Of a stretch of 64,000 nucleotides of DNA, positions 10,907-19,728 are shown piece by piece. Source of the DNA: Streptomyces sp. 35G-GA-8 (GTDB lineage Bacteria > Actinomycetota > Actinomycetes > Streptomycetales > Streptomycetaceae); the NCBI RefSeq assembly GCF_023534745.1, contig NZ_JAMHJQ010000002.1:133761-197760 (forward strand), read 5' to 3'. Within the stretch, counting starts at the first letter, position 1. Every line of letters starts with the position of its first letter. A model generated the notes under the pieces. That model worked only from the letters and a program-made list of their open reading frames with translations, did not search any database and was not told where the DNA came from. The position numbers and the translations under genes were made by a program.

Positions 10907-11605
10907 TCAGTGACCGAGGTGCTTACGGAGCTGATTGCGGAGATCGGCGATGAACTTGCCGCGCTTCGGCTTGGCCTCCACATTGCCGAACACCGAGTAA
11001 CCGTTCACGACGACGGTCGGCGCGTCCTGCTCCTCGGCCTCCAGCGTGACCACCTCGAAATTGCCGAAGATTCCGGTGCCGTTGCCGCGCAGCGAGATGT
11101 TCTGGGGGACCGTGATCTCGACATTGCCGAAAATGGACGTCGCGTTGATCACGGTGGTGCGCTGCCCGAAGAGCGCCTCGGTCAGGTCGATCTCGATATT
11201 GCCGAAGAGCGAGAAGGCGTTGGTCCTGCTGCCGATGCGCCAGCGGCCCCTGCGCGTCGAGCTGCTGAAGATCGCGACAAGGTTCTCGGCCGGGGCGTCG
11301 GGGTCCTCCGGACCGTATCCGTATGAGGACGACGCGGACGCCGTCGGCCTGACCGGGCGGCCGTCGGCCCCGGTGGCCGGCAAGTCGCGTACCAGCGGCT
11401 CCAGTTCGGCGACCGTCTTGGCCCGGTAGACGGAGTCGATCCGCTCGGCATGCTCCTCGGCGTCCAGCCGGCCCTCCGCGAGGGCCTCCCGAAGGATGTC
11501 CGCGATCCGGTCACGGTCGGCGTCGGAGGCCCGGATGGCCGGAGGCTCCGCCGGCGCGACCGGCTGCTGCGCGACCGGCTTCTGAGGGTGCTTTTCGAGG
11601 TCCAC
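10907..11605 (-). CDS. DUF1707 / LiaF-like C-terminal domain protein
   Basis: 232 residues. Residues about 25-78 are a DUF1707 (SHOCT-like) domain: IRASDADRDRIADIL, LAEGRLDAEEHAERID, YRAKTVAELEPLVRDLP. The C-terminal half (about 115-215) is a repetitive beta-rich cell-wall-active-antibiotic-response/LiaF-type domain with recurring FGNIE/FGNVE motifs. There is no transmembrane helix, so it is probably cytoplasmic or membrane-peripheral. Function unknown; envelope-stress sensing is a family-level guess. Confidence 0.85.
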   Translation of the reverse strand: MDLEKHPQKPVAQQPVAPAEPPAIRASDADRDRIADILREALAEGRLDAEEHAERIDSVYRAKTVAELEPLVRDLPATGADGRPVRPTASASSSYGYGPEDPDAPAENLVAIFSSSTRRGRWRIGSRTNAFSLFGNIEIDLTEALFGQRTTVINATSIFGNVEITVPQNISLRGNGTGIFGNFEVVTLEAEEQDAPTVVVNGYSVFGNVEAKPKRGKFIADLRNQLRKHLGH

Positions 11606-11803
11606 GGGCCCAGGGTAGCGAAACGCGATAGATCGCGACTAGGGGCAGACCCGCCAGGCGTGTACCGGGGTCATCCCAAGCCCGTGACAAAACGACGACC
11701 ACTGAGCCTTACCTCACAGCATCGCCGTCCGTGCCGCGCCCTACGCTGGAGAGCGCGTAGCGCGTCGCCAATGGAGGCCACGCCGCTGTCTGTCGAGTGA
11801 GGA

Positions 11804-13483
11804 ATGGCCGTAATGCCGGAGTTTGCGTACTCGGATCTGCTTCCGCTGGGAGAGGACACCACGCCGTACCGGCTGGTGACCGCAGAAGGTGTCTCCACCT
11901 TCGAGGCCGACGGCCGTACGTTCCTCAAGGTCGAGCCGGAGGCCCTGCGGGCGCTCGCCGCCGAGGCGATGCACGACATCTCGCACTATCTGCGCCCGGC
12001 CCATCTCGCCCAGCTGCGCAGGATCGTGGACGACCCCGAGGCGTCCGCGAACGACAAGTTCGTCGCGCTCGACCTCCTCAAGAACGCGAATATCGCGGCC
12101 GCGGGCGTCCTGCCCATGTGCCAGGACACCGGCACGGCGATCGTGATGGGCAAGCGCGGGCAGCACGTACTGACGAGCGGCGGCGACGAGGAAGCCCTTT
12201 CGCACGGAATCTACGACGCGTACACGAAGCTGAATCTGCGCTATTCGCAGATGGCTCCGCTCACCATGTGGGAGGAGAAGAACACCGGCTCGAACCTGCC
12301 CGCGCAGATCGAGCTGTACGCCACCGACGGCGGCGCGTACAAGTTCCTCTTCATGGCGAAGGGCGGCGGCTCCGCCAACAAGTCGTTCCTCTACCAGGAG
12401 ACCAAGGCGGTACTCAACGAGTCCTCCATGATGAAGTTCCTGGAGGAGAAGATCCGCTCGCTCGGTACGGCCGCGTGCCCGCCGTACCACCTCGCGATCG
12501 TGGTGGGCGGTACGTCCGCCGAGTTCGCGCTCAAGACCGCGAAGTACGCCTCCGCGCACTACCTGGACGAGCTGCCGTCCGAGGGCTCCCCGACCGGCCA
12601 CGGCTTCCGTGACAAGGAGCTGGAGCAGAAGGTCTTCGAGCTGACGCAGAAGATCGGTATCGGCGCGCAGTTCGGCGGCAAGTACTTCTGCCATGACGTA
12701 CGGGTGGTGCGACTGCCGCGGCACGGCGCCTCGCTGCCGGTCGCGATCGCCGTCTCCTGCTCGGCCGACCGGCAGGCCGTCGCGAAGATCACCGCCGAGG
12801 GCGTCTTCCTGGAGCAGTTGGAGAAGGACCCGGCGCGCTTCCTCCCGGAGACCACCGACGAACACCTCGACGAGGGAGAGGGACAGGTCGTCCGGATCGA
12901 CCTCAACCGTCCGATGGACGACATCCTCGCCGAGTTGACGAAGTATCCGGTCAAGACGCGGCTCTCGCTCACCGGACCGCTCGTGGTGGCCCGCGACATC
13001 GCGCACGCCAAGATCAAGGAACGGCTCGACGCGGGCGAGGAGATGCCTCAGTACCTGAAGGACCACCCGGTCTACTACGCGGGTCCGGCGAAGACGCCCG
13101 AGGGGTACGCCTCCGGTTCCTTCGGCCCGACGACCGCCGGCCGGATGGACTCGTACGTGGAGCAGTTCCAGGCGGCGGGCGGCTCGAAGGTCATGCTCGC
13201 CAAGGGCAACCGCTCGAAGCAGGTCACCGACGCCTGCGGTACCCACGGCGGCTTCTATCTCGGCTCGATCGGCGGCCCGGCCGCCCGGCTCGCCCAGGAC
13301 TGCATCAAGAAGGTCGAGGTCGTCGAGTACGAGGAGCTGGGCATGGAGGCGGTCTGGAAGATCGAGGTGGAGGACTTCCCCGCGTTCATCGTCGTGGACG
13401 ACAAGGGGAACGACTTCTTCACCGAGCCGGCCCCCGCGCCCACGTTCACCAGCATTCCGGTGCGCGGCCCTGGTCTCGCCTGA
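11804..13483 (+). CDS. class I (iron-sulfur) fumarate hydratase
   Basis: 559 residues, the single-chain FumA/FumB type. Interconverts fumarate and malate in the TCA cycle using an oxygen-sensitive [4Fe-4S] cluster. The likely cluster cysteines are in [30 protein letters not shown] and [14 protein letters not shown]. The first half is the alpha domain and the last ~190 residues the beta domain. A GAGTGAGG sequence precedes the start; an ATG three codons later is equally possible. fumC follows 157 bp downstream, so both fumarase classes are encoded together. Confidence 0.95.
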   Translation: MAVMPEFAYSDLLPLGEDTTPYRLVTAEGVSTFEADGRTFLKVEPEALRALAAEAMHDISHYLRPAHLAQLRRIVDDPEASANDKFVALDLLKNANIAAAGVLPMCQDTGTAIVMGKRGQHVLTSGGDEEALSHGIYDAYTKLNLRYSQMAPLTMWEEKNTGSNLPAQIELYATDGGAYKFLFMAKGGGSANKSFLYQETKAVLNESSMMKFLEEKIRSLGTAACPPYHLAIVVGGTSAEFALKTAKYASAHYLDELPSEGSPTGHGFRDKELEQKVFELTQKIGIGAQFGGKYFCHDVRVVRLPRHGASLPVAIAVSCSADRQAVAKITAEGVFLEQLEKDPARFLPETTDEHLDEGEGQVVRIDLNRPMDDILAELTKYPVKTRLSLTGPLVVARDIAHAKIKERLDAGEEMPQYLKDHPVYYAGPAKTPEGYASGSFGPTTAGRMDSYVEQFQAAGGSKVMLAKGNRSKQVTDACGTHGGFYLGSIGGPAARLAQDCIKKVEVVEYEELGMEAVWKIEVEDFPAFIVVDDKGNDFFTEPAPAPTFTSIPVRGPGLA

Positions 13484-13639
13484 CGCCCTCGCCACGCGGG
13501 CCGCGCACGGCCCCCTCGACGCGCCCTCCCCGGCCTTCCTCCGGGGAGGGCGTTCCCGTCTCCACGACACTCACGGGGAACACAACGGGGAACACATCGG
13601 ATCAGCCGGACGCTCACCCTCTCAGGAGGTACGACGACG

Positions 13640-15037
13640 ATGACGACCGACGAGAACCAGTACCGGACCGAGTACGACTCCATGGGTGAGGTACGGGTCC
13701 CCGCGCACGCCAAGTGGCGTGCCCAGACGCAGCGCGCGGTGGAGAACTTCCCCGTCTCCGGACAGCGGCTGGAACGCGCCCATATCGAGGCCCTGGCCCG
13801 GATCAAGTCCGCCGCCGCCAAGGTCAACGCCGGTCTCGGCGTGATCGACAAGGACATCGCTGGCGCCATCCAGGACGCCGCGGCCGAGGTCGCGGACGGC
13901 CGCTGGGACGAGCACTTCCCGGTGGATGTCTTCCAGACGGGTTCGGGTACCTCCTCGAACATGAACACCAACGAGGTGATCGCCACGCTCGCCACCGAGC
14001 GTCTCGGCCGTGCGGTCCACCCGAACGACCATGTGAACGCCTCGCAGAGCTCCAACGACGTCTTCCCGTCGAGCATCCATATCGCCGCGACCGCCGCCGT
14101 CACCGGTGAGCTGATGCCGGCGCTCGACCATCTCGCCGCCGCCCTGGAGCGCAAGGCGGAGGAGTTCCGGGACGTCGTGAAGTCGGGCCGTACGCATCTG
14201 ATGGACGCCACGCCCGTCACCCTGGGCCAGGAGTTCGGCGGCTACGCCGCGCAGATCCGCTACGCCCGCGAGCGGCTGACCGCCTCGCTCCCCCGGCTCG
14301 CCGAGCTGCCCCTCGGCGGTACGGCGGTGGGCACCGGCATCAACACGCCGCCCGGCTTCTCCGCGGCCGTCATCGCGGAGGTGGCCCGCGCGACCGGGCT
14401 GCCGCTGACGGAGGCCCGTAACCACTTCGAGGCGCAGGGCGCCCGCGACGGGCTCGTGGAGACCTCGGGGCAGCTCCGTACGCTCGCGGTCTCCCTCACC
14501 AAGATCGCCAACGATCTGCGCTGGATGGCGTCGGGCCCGCGCACCGGACTGGCCGAGATCAGCCTCCCGGATCTCCAGCCCGGCTCCTCGATCATGCCCG
14601 GCAAGGTCAATCCGGTGATCCCGGAGGCTGTGCTGATGGTGGCCGCGCAGGTCACGGGCAATGACGCCACGGTCGCGACGGCCGGCGCCGCCGGGAACTT
14701 CGAGCTGAACGTGATGCTCCCCGTGATCGCCAAGAACCTCCTGGAGTCCGTACGGCTGCTCACGAACGTCTCCCGGCTCCTCGCGGACCGTACGGTCGAC
14801 GGCATCACGGCCCATGTCGAGCGGGCCCGTGAGTACGCCGAGTCGTCGCCGTCCGTGGTCACCCCGCTGAACAAGTACCTCGGGTACGAGGAGGCCGCGA
14901 AGGTCGCCAAGAGGTCGCTCGCCGAGCACCTGACGATCCGCGAGACGGTACTGGCGGGCGGCTATGTGGAGCGCGGGGATCTCACCCTGGAGCAGCTCGA
15001 CGAGGCGCTGGATGTGCTGCGGATGACGCGTCCGTGA
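13640..15037 (+). CDS. fumC: class II fumarate hydratase
   Basis: 465 residues, the standard length for the oxygen-stable, iron-free fumarase. Superfamily motifs: [17 protein letters not shown] (about 102-118), [30 protein letters not shown], and the signature [15 protein letters not shown]. The strong RBS CAGGAGG precedes the ATG. It probably backs up the oxygen-labile class I enzyme just upstream under oxidative stress (inference from known cofactor chemistry). Confidence 0.97.
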   Translation: MTTDENQYRTEYDSMGEVRVPAHAKWRAQTQRAVENFPVSGQRLERAHIEALARIKSAAAKVNAGLGVIDKDIAGAIQDAAAEVADGRWDEHFPVDVFQTGSGTSSNMNTNEVIATLATERLGRAVHPNDHVNASQSSNDVFPSSIHIAATAAVTGELMPALDHLAAALERKAEEFRDVVKSGRTHLMDATPVTLGQEFGGYAAQIRYARERLTASLPRLAELPLGGTAVGTGINTPPGFSAAVIAEVARATGLPLTEARNHFEAQGARDGLVETSGQLRTLAVSLTKIANDLRWMASGPRTGLAEISLPDLQPGSSIMPGKVNPVIPEAVLMVAAQVTGNDATVATAGAAGNFELNVMLPVIAKNLLESVRLLTNVSRLLADRTVDGITAHVERAREYAESSPSVVTPLNKYLGYEEAAKVAKRSLAEHLTIRETVLAGGYVERGDLTLEQLDEALDVLRMTRP

Positions 15038-15088
15038 ATGCGTGAGGTGTGCCGTGGCGCCCCGAACGACAGGCCCTAAGATCTGCGC

Positions 15089-15763
15089 ATGACAGCGACG
15101 GTGAGGGCGACGAACGGGCAGCACTGGGCGCCCGGCACACAGATCTTGTGGCGGTACCGGGAGAACGCCGGGGACCGCGTGCACATCTGCCGTCCTGTCA
15201 CGGTCGTGCAGGACACCGACGACCTGCTCGCGGCCTGGCTCGCGCCGGACACCCCGTGTGTGCGTCCGGCGCTCGCGGACGGCACCCCGGTCCACCGCGA
15301 GCCGCTGGCCACCCGCTACACCAAGCCGCGCACGGTGGTGCGCGACCGGTGGTACGGAATGGGCGTGCTGAAGCTGGCCAGACCGGGCGAGCCCTGGTCG
15401 GTGTGGCTGTGGTGGGAGCGCGGCTGGCGGTTCCAGAACTGGTACGTGAACCTGGAGGAGCCGCGTACGCGATGGGCCGGGGGCGTCGACTCCGAGGACC
15501 ATTTCCTCGATATCGACGTCTATCCGGACCGCAGTTGGCGCTGGCGCGACGAGGACGAGTTCGCGCAGGCACAGCAGGACGGCCTGATGGCCCCGGAGCA
15601 GGCGCGCCGCGTCCGGGAGGCCGGGCGCGCGGCGGTCGAGGTGATCAGCGCCTGGGACGCCCCGTTCAGCGGCGGCTGGGAGCACTGGCGGCCCGAGCCG
15701 CACTGGCCGGTGCCCGAGCTGCCCGCGGACTGGGACCGTACGGCGGCGCGGTCGAGACCCTGA
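15089..15763 (+). CDS. DUF402 (FomD-like) family protein
   Basis: 224 residues with the DUF402 beta-barrel core: TQILWRYRENAG near the start, WSVWLWWERGWRFQNWYVNLEEP in the middle, then FLDIDVYPDRSWRWRDEDEF with its metal/phosphate-binding Asp residues. Known relatives hydrolyse nucleoside di/triphosphates or act as FomD. There is no SD sequence, but TAAGAT ends 6 bases before the ATG, so the mRNA is probably leaderless. Stand-alone gene. Confidence 0.85.
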   Translation: MTATVRATNGQHWAPGTQILWRYRENAGDRVHICRPVTVVQDTDDLLAAWLAPDTPCVRPALADGTPVHREPLATRYTKPRTVVRDRWYGMGVLKLARPGEPWSVWLWWERGWRFQNWYVNLEEPRTRWAGGVDSEDHFLDIDVYPDRSWRWRDEDEFAQAQQDGLMAPEQARRVREAGRAAVEVISAWDAPFSGGWEHWRPEPHWPVPELPADWDRTAARSRP

Positions 15764-16036
15764 GGGACGTCACGGCCGGAGCGGACCCGGGCCGCCGTGA
15801 AGTGACCGATTCACGTCCGGGAACGCGCTCGGACGCATACGGCGTCGTGAGATCCTTGATACGCCCCCGGGGTTGAAACGTAGGATCGTCCTCCGGAAGA
15901 CCGGAGCGGGGCAACAGACCGGTACGGAAAGCCAACTGACCTTTGGTCACACCGCACCCGGACACCACAGGTCACACTGTTCGCCCGCAACGACCGCACA
16001 ACAAACGACCGTGAGCCACTACGAGGGGGTGGAGCC
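15764..16036. other. intergenic region upstream of the SpoIIE phosphatase
   Basis: No frame with an RBS or family resemblance. It contains the 3' flank of the DUF402 gene and presumably the promoter of the phosphatase gene; I could not fix a specific promoter. Confidence 0.5.
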
Positions 16037-16144
16037 GTGCGTAAGGGCTGCCGCCCTGTCGACGCCGCCTGCCGCGCGGTAGTTTCGCCAGTCGAAACGA
16101 TCGCATCGCACCCCCGGCCCGGACGGACGGAATCCCACGCGTGA
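16037..16144 (+). CDS. candidate 35-residue upstream ORF coupled to the SpoIIE phosphatase gene
   Basis: A GTG at 16037 is preceded by GAGGGGGTGGAG, a good RBS. The frame encodes MRKGCRPVDAACRAVV... and ends in a TGA that overlaps the GTG of the phosphatase gene by four bases (GTGA). The overlap and RBS favour real translation and coupling, since the phosphatase start itself has no clear SD. The peptide has two cysteines and no recognisable family. Confidence 0.4.
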   Translation: MRKGCRPVDAACRAVVSPVETIASHPRPGRTESHA

Positions 16145-18018
16145 CGGAGCATCCCCCCTCCCACGAAGGCCGGCAGCCCCTGGTTGCCCGGCCGCAGGAA
16201 CGCACCAGGCCGCGGCAGGAGGCCGGTGCCTCCGCCGTGCCGCAGCCCGCGGTGCCGGCGCCGGCGCCCGACCCCGTGGCGACGGCGCGGCGCGAGGGCG
16301 ACCGGCTGCGCTTCGTGGGGGCCGCGACCCGGCGGATCGCCCGCGGCATAGACCTGGACGAGATCGTGCTCGGGCTGTGCCGGGCGACGGTACCGACGTT
16401 CTCCGACGCCATACTGGTCTATCTGCGCGACCCACTCCCCGTCGGTGACGAGCGCCCGGTCTCGCCGTTCGTGCTGCGGCTGCGGCGTACGGACCGGCTG
16501 CGGCTGACCGACGACGACACGGAGGGCAGCGGCGGTATCCCGCTCCAGTTCAGCGATGGCCTGCGGCTGCCGATCCTCGACCCGCAGTCGGATGTGATGC
16601 CGGCCGCCGAGCTGTGCGAGGTGCGCTCCGGCGGCGCGCTCTCCGAGGTGCTGCGGGGCGTGCGTCCGGTCTTCGGCGACTCGGCCGCGGCCCGCGCCGC
16701 GCTGCCCGAGCTGCTCGGCGCCGACCGCGCCGTACCGTCCGGGCACCGCGCGATCCTCGCGCCGCTGCGCGGCAGGCGGCGGGTCATCGGTGCCGCGGTC
16801 TTCCTGCGCAGACCGGACCGCGCCGCCTTCGAGCCGAACGATCTGCTGGTCGCGGCGCAGCTGGCGACGCATACGGCGCTGGGCATCGACAAGGCGGTGC
16901 TGTACGGCCGCGAGGCGTATATCGCGGACGAGCTCCAGCGCACGATGCTGCCGGAGAATCTGCCCCAGCCGACCGGCGTACGGCTGGCCTCCCGCTATCT
17001 GCCGGCCGCAGAGACCGCGCGGGTGGGCGGTGACTGGTACGACGCGATTCCGCTGCCGGGCAGCCGGGTCGCGCTGGTCGTCGGCGATGTCATGGGCCAC
17101 TCCATGACCTCCGCGGCGATCATGGGCCAGCTGCGGACGACCGCGCAGACCCTCGCCGGTCTCGATCTGCCGCCGCAGGAGGTGCTGCACCATCTGGACG
17201 AGCAGGCCCAGCGGCTGGGCACGGACCGGATGGCGACCTGCCTCTACGCGGTGTACGACCCGGTCTCGCACCGGATCACGATCGCCAACGCCGGTCATCC
17301 GCCGCCCATACTGCTGCACCTGGGCGGCCGGGCGGAGGTGCTACGGGTGCCGCCGGGCGCGCCGATCGGGGTCGGCGGGGTGGACTTCGAGGCGGTCGAG
17401 CTGGACGCGCCCGCCGGGGCGACCCTGCTCCTCTACACGGACGGGCTCGTCGAGTCCCGGCTGCGTGATGTGTGGACGGGGATCGAGCAGCTGCGGGAAC
17501 GCCTCGCGGCCACCGCGCAGCTGACCGGGCCCGACCATTCGCCGCCGCTGGAGGCGCTTTGCGACGATGTCCTCGATGTTCTGGGTCCCGGCGACCGGGA
17601 CGATGACATCGCGCTGCTCGCGGCCCGTTTCGACGGGATCGCGCCCAGTGATGTCGCGTACTGGTTCCTGGAACCGGAGGACGCGGCTCCGGGCCGGGCG
17701 CGGCGGCTGGCCAGGCGGGCGCTGTCCCGCTGGGACCTGGAGGAGCTGAGCGATTCCGTCGAGCTGCTGATCAGCGAGGTCGTGACCAATGCCGTGCGGT
17801 ACGCGGAGCGCCCGGTGACGCTGCGGCTGCTCCGTACGGACGTACTGCGCTGTGAGGTCGGGGACGATTCGCCGCAGCTGCCCCGGCAGCGGCGGGCCCG
17901 TGACACCGACGAGGGCGGCCGGGGATTGTTCCTGGTCAACCGGCTGGCGCGGCGCTGGGGAGCGACCCGGCTCTCCACCGGAAAGGTGGTCTGGTTCGAG
18001 ATCCCCACACGGGCCTGA
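16141..18018 (+). CDS. GAF-SpoIIE (PP2C)-HATPase regulatory phosphatase/kinase
   Basis: 625 residues from a GTG. After a Pro/Ala-rich N-terminus, a GAF-like sensor domain runs to about residue 260. A SpoIIE/PP2C serine phosphatase domain follows (about 280-500; metal ligands in ARVGGDWYDAIPL, VVGDVMGHSM and LYTDGLVESR). A C-terminal HATPase_c anti-sigma kinase-like domain (about 515-622) has the N-box SEVVTNAVRYA and GGRGLFLV. Such proteins control anti-anti-sigma factors in Streptomyces partner switching; its target cannot be read here. Confidence 0.93.
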   Translation: MTEHPPSHEGRQPLVARPQERTRPRQEAGASAVPQPAVPAPAPDPVATARREGDRLRFVGAATRRIARGIDLDEIVLGLCRATVPTFSDAILVYLRDPLPVGDERPVSPFVLRLRRTDRLRLTDDDTEGSGGIPLQFSDGLRLPILDPQSDVMPAAELCEVRSGGALSEVLRGVRPVFGDSAAARAALPELLGADRAVPSGHRAILAPLRGRRRVIGAAVFLRRPDRAAFEPNDLLVAAQLATHTALGIDKAVLYGREAYIADELQRTMLPENLPQPTGVRLASRYLPAAETARVGGDWYDAIPLPGSRVALVVGDVMGHSMTSAAIMGQLRTTAQTLAGLDLPPQEVLHHLDEQAQRLGTDRMATCLYAVYDPVSHRITIANAGHPPPILLHLGGRAEVLRVPPGAPIGVGGVDFEAVELDAPAGATLLLYTDGLVESRLRDVWTGIEQLRERLAATAQLTGPDHSPPLEALCDDVLDVLGPGDRDDDIALLAARFDGIAPSDVAYWFLEPEDAAPGRARRLARRALSRWDLEELSDSVELLISEVVTNAVRYAERPVTLRLLRTDVLRCEVGDDSPQLPRQRRARDTDEGGRGLFLVNRLARRWGATRLSTGKVVWFEIPTRA

Positions 18019-18202
18019 CATCGAGCGGAACAAACTCGGCGAAATGGACCGAAACGTACATGTTGCCGACAAGGTGTCGTAGAGGTTAGCTGGGGCAGGC
18101 GGCCGTAGTGACCGCTGCCCCAGCCCGGGACAGGGCCTGTGATCACTCGCTGGTGACCTGGCCCTCCCCTCTCCCGGGCTCTCCATCGACGGGAGGCCGC
18201 TC

Positions 18203-19666
18203 GTGTCCGGGTCCACCCCCAAGACTCCTTACACGACCAACAACGCCGGCATTCCGGTGGAGAGCGACGAGCACTCGCTCTCCATCAGCCCCGACGGCCC
18301 CATCCTGATGCAGGACCACTACCTCATCGAGAAAATGGCCCAGTTCAACCGGGAACGGGTCCCCGAGCGAGTGGTCCACGCCAAGGGCGCTGGTGCCTAC
18401 GGATTCTTCGAAGTGACCAATGACGTCAGCCAGTTCACCAAGGCCGACCTCTTCCAGCCGGGCAGACGCACCGACATGCTGGCCCGGTTCTCCACGGTCG
18501 CGGGCGAGCTCGGCTCGCCCGACACCTGGCGCGACCCCCGTGGCTTCGCGCTGAAGTTCTACACCGAACACGGCAATTACGACATGGTCGGCAACAACAC
18601 GCCGATCTTCTTCGTACGCGACCCGATGAAGTTCCAGGACTTCATCCGCTCCCAGAAGCGCCACCCGGCCACCGGGCTGCGCAACAACGACATGCAGTGG
18701 GACTTCTGGACGCTCTCCCCCGAGTCCGCGCACATGGTCACCTGGCTGATGGGCGACCGGGGCATCCCGAAGTCATTCCGGCACATGAACGGCTACAGCT
18801 CGCACACCTATATGTGGGTGAACGGCGCCGGTGAGCGGTTCTGGGTGAAGTACCACTTCAAGACCGACCAGGGCATCGGCTGTCTCACCCAGGCCGACGC
18901 CGACGAGATGGCGGGCTCGGACGGTGACCACCACCGCCGTGATCTGTACGAGTCGATCGAGTCCGGGAACGCGCCGACCTGGAGCCTGAAGGTCCAGATC
19001 ATGCCGTTCGAGGACGCCGCAGACTACCGCTTCAATCCGTTCGATCTGACGAAGGTGTGGCCGCACGGCGACTACCCCCTGATCGATGTCGGCCGGATGA
19101 CGCTCGACAAGAATCCGGACAACTTCTTCATCCATATCGAGCAGGCCGCGTTCGAACCCTCGAATCTGGTGCCGGGCATCGGCCCGTCCCCGGACAAGAT
19201 GCTGCTCGGCCGGCTCTTCTCGTACCCGGACACGCACCGCTACCGGATCGGCCCGAACTACGCCCAGCTGCCGCCCAACCGGGCGCGCTCGCAGGTGAAT
19301 TCGTACGCCAAGGACGGTCCGATGCGCTACGAGGCGGCGAACGCGGCGAGGCCGTACGCGCCGAACTCGTACGGTGGCCCCGCGGCCGACGTGGACCGGT
19401 TCGGCGACCCGGCGGGCTGGGCCGCGGCCGGTGAGATGGTGCGCGAGGCGTACAAGCTGCACCGCGAGGACGACGACTGGGGCCAGGCGGGCACCCAGGT
19501 CCGTCAGGTGCTGGACGACGCGGCGCGCGACCGGCTGGTGTCGAATGTCTCCGGGCATCTGGCGCAGGGCGTGTCCCGTCCCGTGCTGGACCGGGCGCTC
19601 CAGTACTGGCGCAACATCGACAAGGAGATCGGCGACCGGATCGCCCACAAGGCGAACGGCGGCTGA
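18203..19666 (+). CDS. monofunctional haem catalase (small subunit clade)
   Basis: 487 residues from a GTG start preceded by GGGAGG. Decomposes hydrogen peroxide. The active-site His is in [12 protein letters not shown], the distal Asn in [14 protein letters not shown], and the proximal haem-ligand Tyr in [14 protein letters not shown]. The N-terminal [13 protein letters not shown] segment is typical of clade 3 catalases. No Fur-type catR gene is adjacent. The gene ends at a perfect terminator shared with the converging PBP gene. Confidence 0.96.
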   Translation: MSGSTPKTPYTTNNAGIPVESDEHSLSISPDGPILMQDHYLIEKMAQFNRERVPERVVHAKGAGAYGFFEVTNDVSQFTKADLFQPGRRTDMLARFSTVAGELGSPDTWRDPRGFALKFYTEHGNYDMVGNNTPIFFVRDPMKFQDFIRSQKRHPATGLRNNDMQWDFWTLSPESAHMVTWLMGDRGIPKSFRHMNGYSSHTYMWVNGAGERFWVKYHFKTDQGIGCLTQADADEMAGSDGDHHRRDLYESIESGNAPTWSLKVQIMPFEDAADYRFNPFDLTKVWPHGDYPLIDVGRMTLDKNPDNFFIHIEQAAFEPSNLVPGIGPSPDKMLLGRLFSYPDTHRYRIGPNYAQLPPNRARSQVNSYAKDGPMRYEAANAARPYAPNSYGGPAADVDRFGDPAGWAAAGEMVREAYKLHREDDDWGQAGTQVRQVLDDAARDRLVSNVSGHLAQGVSRPVLDRALQYWRNIDKEIGDRIAHKANGG

Positions 19667-19687
19667 CGTACGGACGCGTACGGACGC

Positions 19688-19725
19688 GGTCGCCGGGCGC
19701 ACTGATCGCAGTGCGCCCGGCGACC
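19688..19725. terminator. perfect bidirectional terminator between catalase and PBP genes
   Basis: GGTCGCCGGGCGCACTG pairs with CAGTGCGCCCGGCGACC, a 17-bp perfect stem around an ATCG loop. It lies between convergent genes. Confidence 0.92.
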
Positions 19726-19728
19726 GGG

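Noticed and set aside
13622-15703. 693-aa antisense open frame across fumC and the DUF402 gene
   Set aside because: Same high-GC shadow effect; it spans two recognised genes and has no RBS or domain.
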